Positions 1 to 8,823 of a stretch of 64,000 bases of DNA are shown here, in pieces. Under the pieces are notes generated by a model, which worked only from the letters and a program-made list of their open reading frames with translations, was not told where the DNA came from and searched no databases. Positions within the stretch are counted from its first letter, which is position 1, and each line of letters opens with the position of its first letter. Position numbers and translations under genes: made by a program. The DNA is from Omphalotus guepiniiformis (Eukaryota > Basidiomycota > Agaricomycetes > Agaricales > Omphalotaceae). The stretch is taken from contig JAQOOI010000056.1 in NCBI GenBank assembly GCA_028554645.1, forward strand, positions 48,837 through 112,836, read 5' to 3'.

Positions 1-191
1 GAGAAGGTACTTCAATTCAATTTCCTAGGCCAGACCCACCGTCACGTCGAAACTCAGTAGTCCCACCAACTATTGATAGACATTCTCATTCGGACGATGA
101 ACTATCCGAAGTCCACACACTTCTATTTGATTTACATATTTCACCGAACTCTGCACCTATTTTACCTATAATTCAAGAAAATATCATAAAA

Positions 192-1535
192 ATGCCGGCT
201 ATGGATAAGATTCCGAGGAGAAGAGAACGTGGAGCACCAGATTTGCGTCGCGATCATGATGTAGACGACGTCAGAGACTATCTGGGGGAGATTGAGGATA
301 TTATCCAAGATTTCAAAATAGAGGAAGAAGCGGATAAGAAATCAGTCGCGTTGCGTTACCTACCCGCAACTATAAGAGAACAATGGAAGGCGTTGCCTAC
401 GTACGAGAAAGAGGAAGGGACGTTTATCGAGTTCCGCGACGAGATTTTGAAGAGTTATGATGGAGGATCGGACGAGGGAACTTTCTCCTTCGCAAAATTC
501 GAAAGAGCCGCGAAGAAGTATAAGAATATAACGATGGAAGATCTCGAAGATGTATTAAGAATGAGGAATACCCTAAGGCCGTTCCTTAAGCACTACACTA
601 CGACCGCGTTGTATACTAACAGAGAAATTGTCAGAGTCCTCCGCGGAATGTTTGAAGATGAATTTTGGAGATCCATCACGTTGACTTTGAAGTTACAAAA
701 GCGTGCGAACCCACCTGCAGAGGCTAGACCGAGAGATGATGCCTATACAGCAGAAGAGATTCTGGACGAGGCAGAATTTAACGCGAGATCTCAGGTTGAG
801 GAAGTAATTAGTCTTGGGAACGTAAGGTCCGCGAAGGAAGATAGAGGAAAGAAAGTAGAAAAAGTGAAGCATGAGCAAACGGAAGGATGGGTGGCGGAAT
901 TGAAAGATCTAATCACGATTCAAACAAAGAACCTTACCCAGAGAGCCGCGAGAGAAGAAGAAATGATGGGTAAACTGCTAGAGCAATTAAAGCTCGCGGC
1001 ACCTGGAACGAGTAGCGGTACCAGGCATCCAGAACGTATACCCTATATGGCGCCGCGGGACTACGGGAGAACCGCGTTGAATGACAACCGTCCCGACTAC
1101 TTTCGAGCCGCGACGTGTTGGTTCTGTGGCTTAAACGGACATATGGCAGGGCAATGTATGGTACGCAAGCAGTACGTAGATGATGGAAAGATCATTTTGA
1201 AAGAAGGGATCACTTGTATGCCAGATGGAGAGCCAGTAGCACAGAAAGCTCCAAATGGGCCTCCTCAGAAAGACTTTGTGGACCGAAGACTGTCTGAAAA
1301 GAAAGTACAAGCTTCTCAGGTTGAGGTACTACAGATGCAACTAGAGGAGGTCGAGTCGTACAATAAACAGTACACTAGAGTTTGGCAAGAATATGAAGAG
1401 GCGAAGCGTGCTCAAGAAAGGGTGTTAGAATCCAATCTCAGCGCGGCCTATATTCGAGGGTCGGCAAGAGATTCAATAAGTAACGTGGCAGTTAGTAACA
1501 ATGAGAAAGGAAGGTTCGAGGAGGGTTTTCGGTAA
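192..1535 (+). CDS. gag: Gag-like protein, element 1
   Basis: Structural capsid/nucleocapsid protein of element 1, 447 aa from the first ATG. The frame is open without a stop back to base 3, so the true start may be upstream and outside the window; a Pro/Ser-rich stretch precedes the ATG as in the gag of element 2. The first ~230 residues are charged and helical, as expected for a Gypsy capsid region. A CCHC zinc knuckle (C-x2-C-x4-H-x4-C, CWFCGLNGHMAGQC) lies at about residues 309-322. The C-terminal ~120 residues look like coiled coil. The ORF ends four bases after a GGGTTTT slippery heptamer in the correct phase, which would fuse it to the protease frame. Confidence 0.85.
   Translation: MPAMDKIPRRRERGAPDLRRDHDVDDVRDYLGEIEDIIQDFKIEEEADKKSVALRYLPATIREQWKALPTYEKEEGTFIEFRDEILKSYDGGSDEGTFSFAKFERAAKKYKNITMEDLEDVLRMRNTLRPFLKHYTTTALYTNREIVRVLRGMFEDEFWRSITLTLKLQKRANPPAEARPRDDAYTAEEILDEAEFNARSQVEEVISLGNVRSAKEDRGKKVEKVKHEQTEGWVAELKDLITIQTKNLTQRAAREEEMMGKLLEQLKLAAPGTSSGTRHPERIPYMAPRDYGRTALNDNRPDYFRAATCWFCGLNGHMAGQCMVRKQYVDDGKIILKEGITCMPDGEPVAQKAPNGPPQKDFVDRRLSEKKVQASQVEVLQMQLEEVESYNKQYTRVWQEYEEAKRAQERVLESNLSAAYIRGSARDSISNVAVSNNEKGRFEEGFR
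1523..1529 (+). promoter_or_regulatory. -1 ribosomal frameshift site GGGTTTT (gag to pro)
   Basis: The heptamer is read in the gag frame as G GGT TTT, the canonical X XXY YYZ form. The gag stop TAA is at 1533-1535. Slipping back one base moves ribosomes into the frame of the protease ORF, which is then open to 2749. The stimulatory RNA structure was not evaluated. Confidence 0.7.
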
Positions 1536-2749
1536 GTTCGAGGATGGAAAGCCAGGCCCCTACAAAAGAGAAAAATCCTGTTAGGGCCGCGGCACCTGAG
1601 AATGATACTGAAAACAAGGGTAATGAACGACGGTTGTGGAAAGAAAAGGACGCGGAACCTGAGAAGGACGCGAGCCTAGAGAAAGATAAGTATAAGGAGT
1701 TGGTCAAGAGGGAAAAACGTTTGAGATTCGATGGTGTCGAGATGCCTCCGCTACCTACAGTAGTGAAGAAGAGCCGCGTACCAGAGGTTCCTTACGCGAA
1801 CGTACCTGATGTGTCGTATTCGCCAACTGAGCAAGAGAAACTGAAAGCTCAGAAAGAGCGGTTAGAGAACCCGAGGGGGATAATTTGGAAGACAAGGAAT
1901 GAGAAGGCCGCGGAGTCTCCTGTTATTCCGTTAACTAAACATCCTGACGCGGAAGAAACAGTAGTGGAATCAGAAATTTCACTCAGAGGAACGATCAAGT
2001 CAAGAGTCAAATTGAAGCCTGAAGAGACCGCGGGAGGTTTGAGAGAGATCCTAGCCAAAAGCCCCCTATTACCTTTTAGCGAGGAAAATGTAGGAGAGGT
2101 TCACGTAACAGCAAATACAGTCGCGTTAGCTGACCTTAATGTCACCGCGGAAGTTTTTGTTCTGAAACAGGCGGAAGGAGATCTTCCAGCAGGAGCGGTT
2201 GTGATTAGCGATCCAGTTGAACAGTACGTGGAAAGCCTGGGAAGCAAAGATAACCCAATTCAGATCTACGTGGCAAGAGATTCAGAGTCGCTTCGATGCG
2301 TGTATCCTTTGGTAAATGGTACCGCGAAGATCGAAAGTCTACTAGACTCGGGTTCACAGATTATCTCTACATCGGAGAAAAGAGCTCGCAAAGCAGGTTT
2401 ATCGTGGGACCCGGACATAGTAATCTTTATGCAATCGGCTAACAAGGGTGTTGAGAAGTCTTTGGGATTGGCGCGTAATGTACCATTCTTACTAGGCGGA
2501 ATCACCGTGTACTTACAAGTACATGTAATTCGAGACCCCGCATATGAATTGCTACTGGGACGGCCTTTTGACACGATCACGGAGAGTTTAGTGGATAATC
2601 ATGCAGATGGAACGCAGGACCTTGTTATTCAGGACCCTAACACTAAGAAGCGAGCTGTTGTACCTACCTATGAGAGAGGGAAAGGTTCTGTACCTATAAG
2701 CAAAGACAAGGAACAGACTCAGGGTTTTTCAGCAGCTTCGAGGAATTGA
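1529..2749 (+). CDS. pro: Retropepsin-type aspartic protease domain, element 1
   Basis: Reading frame in -1 relative to gag and probably made only as a gag-pro fusion by slippage at 1523-1529; an ATG at 1544 would be the alternative start (401 aa). The N-terminal half is Lys/Glu-rich linker. The catalytic motif is LLDSGS (about residue 268 from the ATG), followed by the hydrophobic flap region and LLGRPFD near residue 340, the pattern of retroviral-type aspartic proteases with DSG in place of DTG. The same arrangement, VVDSGS then LLGRPFD, occurs in element 2. The frame ends at TGA 2747-2749, just past a second GGGTTTT heptamer. Confidence 0.8.
   Translation, partial: SVSSRMESQAPTKEKNPVRAAAPENDTENKGNERRLWKEKDAEPEKDASLEKDKYKELVKREKRLRFDGVEMPPLPTVVKKSRVPEVPYANVPDVSYSPTEQEKLKAQKERLENPRGIIWKTRNEKAAESPVIPLTKHPDAEETVVESEISLRGTIKSRVKLKPEETAGGLREILAKSPLLPFSEENVGEVHVTANTVALADLNVTAEVFVLKQAEGDLPAGAVVISDPVEQYVESLGSKDNPIQIYVARDSESLRCVYPLVNGTAKIESLLDSGSQIISTSEKRARKAGLSWDPDIVIFMQSANKGVEKSLGLARNVPFLLGGITVYLQVHVIRDPAYELLLGRPFDTITESLVDNHADGTQDLVIQDPNTKKRAVVPTYERGKGSVPISKDKEQTQGFSAASRN
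2722..2728 (+). promoter_or_regulatory. -1 ribosomal frameshift site GGGTTTT (pro to pol)
   Basis: The heptamer is read in the protease frame as G GGT TTT. A one-base backward slip enters the pol frame, which has no ATG near its beginning (its first in-frame initiator-like codon is TTG 2746). It is the same heptamer as at the gag-pro border. Confidence 0.72.
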
Positions 2750-5700
2750 TCCCAGATCAAGGAGAAGCCGCGGTGGTTTTTGAATTAAATGACGAAGGTA
2801 TTCCCATTGGCATAAGTGATGTAGTATTTGCAGATATAAACGAAGAGCAAAAATCAAAGTTTGGGAAGCGAGAGTTACGCGATCTATACTTATCTGCCGC
2901 GGAAAAGTATATTGATCTAAAAAGTGATAAAGAAACGACGAGACCCATATTGAGATCCTATTTGAGTTCGGTGTATGGAGCGCAAAATCCTGCCGCGTAC
3001 TCTCAAGCAAATTTCACGGTGCAAGAAGTAGAAGACGGCGTAGAAGAGTTACAGCAAATTCCCCTGTTTGATGTAAGGAGCATCGCGATGCTTGATGTAT
3101 CCCCTGATATGAAAGATCAAGTGAGGAGGCACGCGTCGCGGCTGTGGAAGGAACGTTACGAACCAATTAGTATCTTGGCAGGGAAGAAATACAAACCTGT
3201 CGCGTTGAAAACACGCCCTGTTCTAGGAGATTTACCATCGAAGTTTAGAATCATAAGAGAGATTAAAGGAGATCCATTGGCTGATATGCCGCAGCTTTCG
3301 CCTAATCCTCCAGAATTCACGCCGACTGGTAGGTATACTCAGGAACGTAAAGAGATAATAGACGAGATACATAAGGAAGAATTCCTTTGGCCAGAAGAAC
3401 GGAAGTTGATGCATCATATGATGATGCAGCAAGAGAAAGGGTTCGCGTGGGACGACAGTGAACGCGGAAGATTCAGAACAGATTTCTTTCCTTCAGTAGA
3501 GATGCCCGTGATACCTCATACACCTTGGGTTGAGAGGAACATTCCTATTCCCCCTGGTATTTTTAATGAAGTATGCGCGGCAGTTAGACGAAAGATTGAC
3601 GCGGGAGTTTACAAACCATCGAACTCGTCTTACCGATCGAAGTGGTTCGCGGTGTTAAAGAAAGACGGAAAGAGTATTCGACTAGTACATAGTTTGGAAC
3701 CGTTGAACGCGGTAACAATAGCACATTCTGGTATACCGCCTGCTACTGAAGAGCTCGCGGAGAAATTCTGTGGTAGAGCTTGTGGAGGAATTCTAGATTT
3801 ATATGTTGGCTATGATGAAAGAGAGTTGGCAATAGCATCGCGAGACTTAACTACATTCCAGACTCCCTTTGGAGCCCTGAGGTTAGTAACACTACCGATG
3901 GGATGGACGAATTCAGTACCAATCTTCCACGATGATGTAACACACATATTACAAGAAGAGATCCCGGAGTTTACGCAACCATACATCGATGATGTTCCTG
4001 TACGCGGTCCTGAAACGACTTATCAAAGTGAAGATGGTACGTACGAGACCATTCCTGGTAATGATGGGATACGGAGGTTTATTTGGGAACATTTCACCAA
4101 TATGAATAGAGTCATTCAAAGAATGAAGTACTGTGGTGGGACTTTCTCAGGCCCCAAAGCTGTATTGTGTAAAAGCGAGATTACCGTGGTCGGACATAGG
4201 TGTACACGAGAAGGAAGAGAGATCGACCCGGAACGAGCGAAAACTATTACCAACTGGGGTGGACCTGAGAATATCCTAGAAGAGAAGGATATAAGACCAT
4301 TCTTAGGCACCGCGGGACTAGTAAGAATGTTCGTCAAAGACTATGCAAAGATCGCGGAGCCTTTAACCCGATTTACGCGTAAAGATATTCCGTTCGAATG
4401 GCGACAAGAGCAAAGTGACGCATTGGCAAAGTTGAAAGAGGCAGTAAAGAATAGCAAGGCATTACGACCACTAAAGTATGATGTGGAAGACCCTGTTATA
4501 TTGGCAGTAGATACGTCGTGGAAAGCGGTTGGGTTCTATATTTGTCAAGTGGATCCAGAGAATCCGCGACGAAGGTTCTACTCCAGATTCGGTTCGATTA
4601 CACTAAGTGATCGCGAAGCTAGGTTTTCACAGCCGAAACGGGAGTTGTTTGGTTTGTATCGCGCGTTACGAGCGTGCCAGTATTGGTTGTTTGGTATTCG
4701 CAACCTTATAATCGAAACTGACGCGAAGTACATTAAAGGCATGTTAGAGCATCCTGATCAAATGCCAAACGCCGCGATAAATAGGTGGATAGAGTCGATC
4801 ATGATGTTTCATTTTAAACTGAAGCACGTACCAGGCAAGGTTCACGGACCTGATGGACTATCACGGCGGGATAAGCAAGTAGGAGACGATGAGTATGACA
4901 ATCCTGAAGATGGTGAAGTTCAAGAACCCTATAAATTCGAGGAGTTTGTAGATAAGATTGACTCTAAGCAGGGTTACGCGCAAGTATTAGTTGATGAGAA
5001 AGAGGAATGGAAAAGTAATTATATGACTGGTTTAGCCGCGTCGGTAGACGACTTTAAGGAAGAATTGACGCGTGCTTATAAGCAAGAACGAGAGTTCCGC
5101 GACATACCAGAAGTAAAACAGTTTGTAGCCGCGAACTTGGCTAGTGAAGTACCAGAACTCGAGGAGCCACCAGAGCATATTGACGAAACAGAGTATGATG
5201 AGTCTAAGCGATCGAAGGGAGCGATAAACCAAGATAAAACAGTCGCGGAGGTTTTCAAATGGCTAACAGACACTTCTAAGAGGCCTGTAGGCTATGAGAA
5301 TAACAAACACTTCAAGAACTTTTTAAGGTTAGCGCGGAACTTCTTTATACAAGACGGAAAACTCTATCGACGTGGAATTGAGGCAAAACATAAGCTGGTA
5401 GTTGAGAAGTCGCGTCGCGTCGCCATGATCCATGCTTGTCATGATAGTCTGGGGCACCGCGGCTTCTTCGCTACTAAATCCTTACTTATGGAACGCTTTT
5501 GGTGGCCTGAAATGGAGAAAGACATCTATGAGTATGTGAAGACCTGTCATACGTGCCAAGTAAGACAAAAGACAAAGATCAGGATTCCTCCTACCGAGAC
5601 GAAGACACCGTCAATCTTTCAGAAAATTCACGCTGACACCATGTATATGCCGGCGTCGAATGGCTACAAGCTGATTGTACATGGTAGGTGCGCGTTAACC

Positions 5701-6687
5701 GGCTGGATGGAAGGAAGACCGTTGAAAGCAGAGTCCGCAAGAGCGATTGGACAGTGGTTATGGGAAGAAATTATCTGCCGCTGGGGCTGTCTTATGGAGA
5801 TAGTTACAGATAATGGCGGACCTTTTCTAAAGGCGTTGGAATGGTTAGAGAAGAAATATGGCGTACGCGGTATTCGCATATCACCTTATAACTCCCAAGC
5901 CAACGGTATCGTGGAACACGCGCATTATGATGTGCGACACAGTCTCATAAAGGCCGCGGGAGGTGACGATTCAAAATGGTTTTACTATTTCTACTTAGTA
6001 ATGTGGGCTGATAGGTGTACCATAAGAAAGAGATTTGGGTGCTCCCCATTCTTCGCAGTAACTGGTGCGCACCCCTCGCTACCTTTTGATATCGTTGAGG
6101 CAACATGGCTTGTAGAATATCCTGATCATTTCATAAGTGACGCGGAACTAATTGGACTACGGGCGAAAGCATTAGCTAAGCACGCGAAGCACATAGTTGA
6201 ATTGCGGGAACGCGTAACACGTGAGAAAAGGTCACGGTTGTTGAGGTTTGAAAAAGAGTATAAGTATGTTATTAAAGACTACGTGTTTAAGCCAGGTAGT
6301 TTGGTCTTAGTTAGGAATACTCAGATTGAAAAATCTTTGAACTCTAAAACAAAGCCGCGCTATTTAGGACCTATGGTAGTACTCAGGCGTACCACAGGTG
6401 GCAGTTACATTGTGGCAGACCTAAATGGTGCGGTGTTCCAGAATAAAATTGGAGCCTTCCGCGTAATTCCATATTGGCCACGGTCGCACATTGAACTCCC
6501 CGAGAACCTAAGTGAGCTGATTGGTTTGTCAGAAGATGGCTTGTTGAGAATTGAACAAGGTCTAGAAGAAGAAGAAGAAGATTTATCCGTAGAACACGAT
6601 CAAGCGGACCTAGATGGTGAAATTCACGCGGACGTTTCAGTATACGACGCGAAGCACTGGATATCGAAGCCGAAGATCTTTCAGTAA
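2728..6687 (+). CDS. pol: Pol: reverse transcriptase, RNase H, integrase (element 1)
   Basis: Polyprotein of about 1320 aa entered by -1 slippage at 2722-2728. The reverse transcriptase lies around 3.5-4.3 kb, with YIDD at about 3982-3993 in an unusual YIDDVPV context and TLPMGWTNS upstream. RNase H follows at about 4.5-4.9 kb (AVDTSWKAVG, ETDAKYIKGML). The integrase has an HHCC zinc-binding region near 5430-5560 (HDSLGHRG, CHTCQ) and a DDE core near 5630-5930 (VTDNGGPF, SPYNSQANGIVEHAH). A C-terminal GPY-like region (PRYLGPMVVLRR) is present and there is no chromodomain. No stop or frameshift was seen, so the copy could be active. The C-terminus is acidic. Confidence 0.92.
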   Translation, partial: FSSFEELIPDQGEAAVVFELNDEGIPIGISDVVFADINEEQKSKFGKRELRDLYLSAAEKYIDLKSDKETTRPILRSYLSSVYGAQNPAAYSQANFTVQEVEDGVEELQQIPLFDVRSIAMLDVSPDMKDQVRRHASRLWKERYEPISILAGKKYKPVALKTRPVLGDLPSKFRIIREIKGDPLADMPQLSPNPPEFTPTGRYTQERKEIIDEIHKEEFLWPEERKLMHHMMMQQEKGFAWDDSERGRFRTDFFPSVEMPVIPHTPWVERNIPIPPGIFNEVCAAVRRKIDAGVYKPSNSSYRSKWFAVLKKDGKSIRLVHSLEPLNAVTIAHSGIPPATEELAEKFCGRACGGILDLYVGYDERELAIASRDLTTFQTPFGALRLVTLPMGWTNSVPIFHDDVTHILQEEIPEFTQPYIDDVPVRGPETTYQSEDGTYETIPGNDGIRRFIWEHFTNMNRVIQRMKYCGGTFSGPKAVLCKSEITVVGHRCTREGREIDPERAKTITNWGGPENILEEKDIRPFLGTAGLVRMFVKDYAKIAEPLTRFTRKDIPFEWRQEQSDALAKLKEAVKNSKALRPLKYDVEDPVILAVDTSWKAVGFYICQVDPENPRRRFYSRFGSITLSDREARFSQPKRELFGLYRALRACQYWLFGIRNLIIETDAKYIKGMLEHPDQMPNAAINRWIESIMMFHFKLKHVPGKVHGPDGLSRRDKQVGDDEYDNPEDGEVQEPYKFEEFVDKIDSKQGYAQVLVDEKEEWKSNYMTGLAASVDDFKEELTRAYKQEREFRDIPEVKQFVAANLASEVPELEEPPEHIDETEYDESKRSKGAINQDKTVAEVFKWLTDTSKRPVGYENNKHFKNFLRLARNFFIQDGKLYRRGIEAKHKLVVEKSRRVAMIHACHDSLGHRGFFATKSLLMERFWWPEMEKDIYEYVKTCHTCQVRQKTKIRIPPTETKTPSIFQKIHADTMYMPASNGYKLIVHGRCALTGWMEGRPLKAESARAIGQWLWEEIICRWGCLMEIVTDNGGPFLKALEWLEKKYGVRGIRISPYNSQANGIVEHAHYDVRHSLIKAAGGDDSKWFYYFYLVMWADRCTIRKRFGCSPFFAVTGAHPSLPFDIVEATWLVEYPDHFISDAELIGLRAKALAKHAKHIVELRERVTREKRSRLLRFEKEYKYVIKDYVFKPGSLVLVRNTQIEKSLNSKTKPRYLGPMVVLRRTTGGSYIVADLNGAVFQNKIGAFRVIPYWPRSHIELPENLSELIGLSEDGLLRIEQGLEEEEEDLSVEHDQADLDGEIHADVSVYDAKHWISKPKIFQ

Positions 6688-6907
6688 ATCACTCAAGAGA
6701 TAGGGCCACATGGCAGTTTTATTATAAAAACGAGTGTATGATCTGTACGTGTTATGTTGAAATATACGCGACAAATTGGAAATAAATAAGTTTACGCGAT
6801 AGTTGAATACAAGTGCGGAAGGGAAACGGAAAGTTACGCGGTACCTCTATTCACGACAAGAAGATTAAAAAGTGTCGCGGAAGCACAAGAAAAGTTCCAG
6901 AAGCAGT

Positions 6908-8346
6908 TCAAGTATCAGTCACGGAGGGCATATCTTCGTCGCCAGTCATATCGATAAGGGGAACGTTAGTTTTATTAACCAGCTCCTTCTGCTGCGACGC
7001 GATGCTCTGGTAGCTCTTCATCAGCAAATCCCGCATTTGGAGCTGGAGACTGATCTGATGGTTGACCGCGATAAGTTTAGAGCGAGTCTCGAACTCCAGC
7101 ATGGTGAGGCTACGATCAGTAGGCCCACTAACGGGTTCGAGCACCGCGAGATTGGCACGATCAACGAGTGACTGCACAACCGAGTTAGAGAAAGTGGAGA
7201 CAGGGTCTACCAAAAGATAGGTTAGTTGAAAAGTCGCTAGCGGCAGTATGAAAACGTGACACGTACTAGGGGGTGCCAGAGGTGGATCGAGCATAGAGAA
7301 GTTGTGCGCCCAAGTAGGAGGAGCTGCCGCGACACTAACCACCTCCATCTTAGCTTTCTTGGCAGGAGGATTGATGGTACTCTTATCCACCGCGGCAACT
7401 GCCTTAAGGTATTGCCGTGAAGTAATAAGCATGCGTGGTATCTCAGAAAAGTGGAGATATCTTACGGGGTGATTAGTCGACGCGTGAGGCTATGAAAGGA
7501 ACGTTAAGTCAGAATAACATTGGGAGAAGGAATGGTGGTCGTACCCTTTTAACTGCCGCGACGCTAGGCTCAACCTTTGGAGTAAAGGGGGCAACGCGGG
7601 TAACTTCTTCAACTGCTGCGAGGTCGAGAGTCTGAAGCGAGGTACATAGTTTTAGCAACAGAGCAAGCTGGCTCGGGGTAGGGTGGCGACCTACCGTGGT
7701 ATTAGTAGTGGAATCTGCAATAGAGGGGGATTCATCGTCACCCATAGCAATATCGCTACCCGCCGCGTCGTCGTCAACCTCCTCGTCACTACTATCAATA
7801 CGAGCTTGGGATGCAATACGCTTGCGAATCTAGGAAAAAGTTTTAGTACCAGTGGTTATTCAAGAAAAAGAACTGATTACTTACGCGGCGGCTAGTACGA
7901 ACGCGACCTTTGCCTTTGACGGGCACTGGGGTTACAGCAGTTGGAACAGGAGCAGCCGCGGCGACTTTGGGAACCTCCTTGGGTTTACCAAACTGAACAC
8001 ATTTACCGTGGTACGGACCAAGTAAATGATGAGTTGGTGTATACTTCGCGGTAACTGGGTCCCGCGGCAGTTGTTCAAAGAAGAACAGAGTGAAAGTACG
8101 AATGTCAGCGTTAGCCAGCGCGGCATCAGGGTGAGCTTTCCAGAGCTCGAGCTAAAAAGAGCGAAGTAAGGCACGGGAAGGGAGTCAGCGCAGTAGGAAA
8201 CCTACGAGTTTTTGTGCACAAGACATCGCGATGCGATTAGCATCGTCAGCACCACGTTTGGCTCGACGCTCGCTAAACGACTTATAAAGAGGTGCTACCT
8301 CTTCCACGAGAAACTGGACGTCAACAGAAGAAGTATCAGTAGACAT
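6908..8346 (-). CDS. Antisense accessory gene B of element 1 (spliced)
   Basis: Convergent with pol, whose stop is 220 bp away. My model has five exons: 8346-8206, 8151-7885, 7829-7545, 7489-7267, 7206-6908, giving 404 aa; phases agree and introns are 50-60 nt with GTAGGT, GTAAGT or GTACG donors and CTAAC-like branch sites. The middle exons are less certain: a further 63-nt in-frame intron inside exon 3 and a GTAAGA donor in exon 4 are possible. The product is unrecognised. It has a KGKGRVRTSRR basic stretch, an acidic Asp/Glu patch and a helical C-terminus rich in Gln/Leu, ending TGDEDMPSVTDT. Gene B of element 2 has the same position, strand, phase-0 first introns and phase-1 last intron. 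Confidence 0.6.
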
Positions 8347-8823
8347 AAGTGAATCCGATCGGAAGAACTTAGGGTTTGGAGGGCCTTTTATACCAGGCCA
8401 GGGCAGTCATGACTACGAGGAAACTTGTCAGTGTAGAATTCTAAGTCCGCGATACTTACTTTCAAAGTGGACGCGGCGGACCATATGGTACTTTACCAAA
8501 GGACACGAGTGTTCAAGACAACTGGGGACAGTTGCAATTTCAAAGATGGGGAAGGGTCACAGGAGTAGAAAAGTACCGCGTAAGGATCGCTCGAATGTAC
8601 CGCGTAGAGTTAAGTGCCGCGTAGGATCGCTTGAATTCTGAAAAATCTTATATAACAAAGAAAGTGTCATACAGCTTAAAGATTCAATCTCCATGAAACA
8701 AAAGCAGTGATGATTTTCATGTAACAAAGAATATACAGGATCCGCGATATGACAATACTACGATACTAAAAGCTTTTATTACCGCGGGGCCTGGACAAGA
8801 ACGATGAACGCATGCAGTGATCA
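8347..8823. other. Intergenic stretch between accessory genes A and B of element 1
   Basis: No convincing ORF. It holds the presumed promoter of gene B and several CGCG-containing repeats of the form TACCGCGTA or TGCCGCGTAGGATCGCT near 8570-8640. Confidence 0.5.

Noticed and set aside
2266..2580. Minus-strand ORFs across gag, pro and pol of the three elements
   Set aside because: Shadows of strong plus-strand coding sequence with no domains or splice models of their own.
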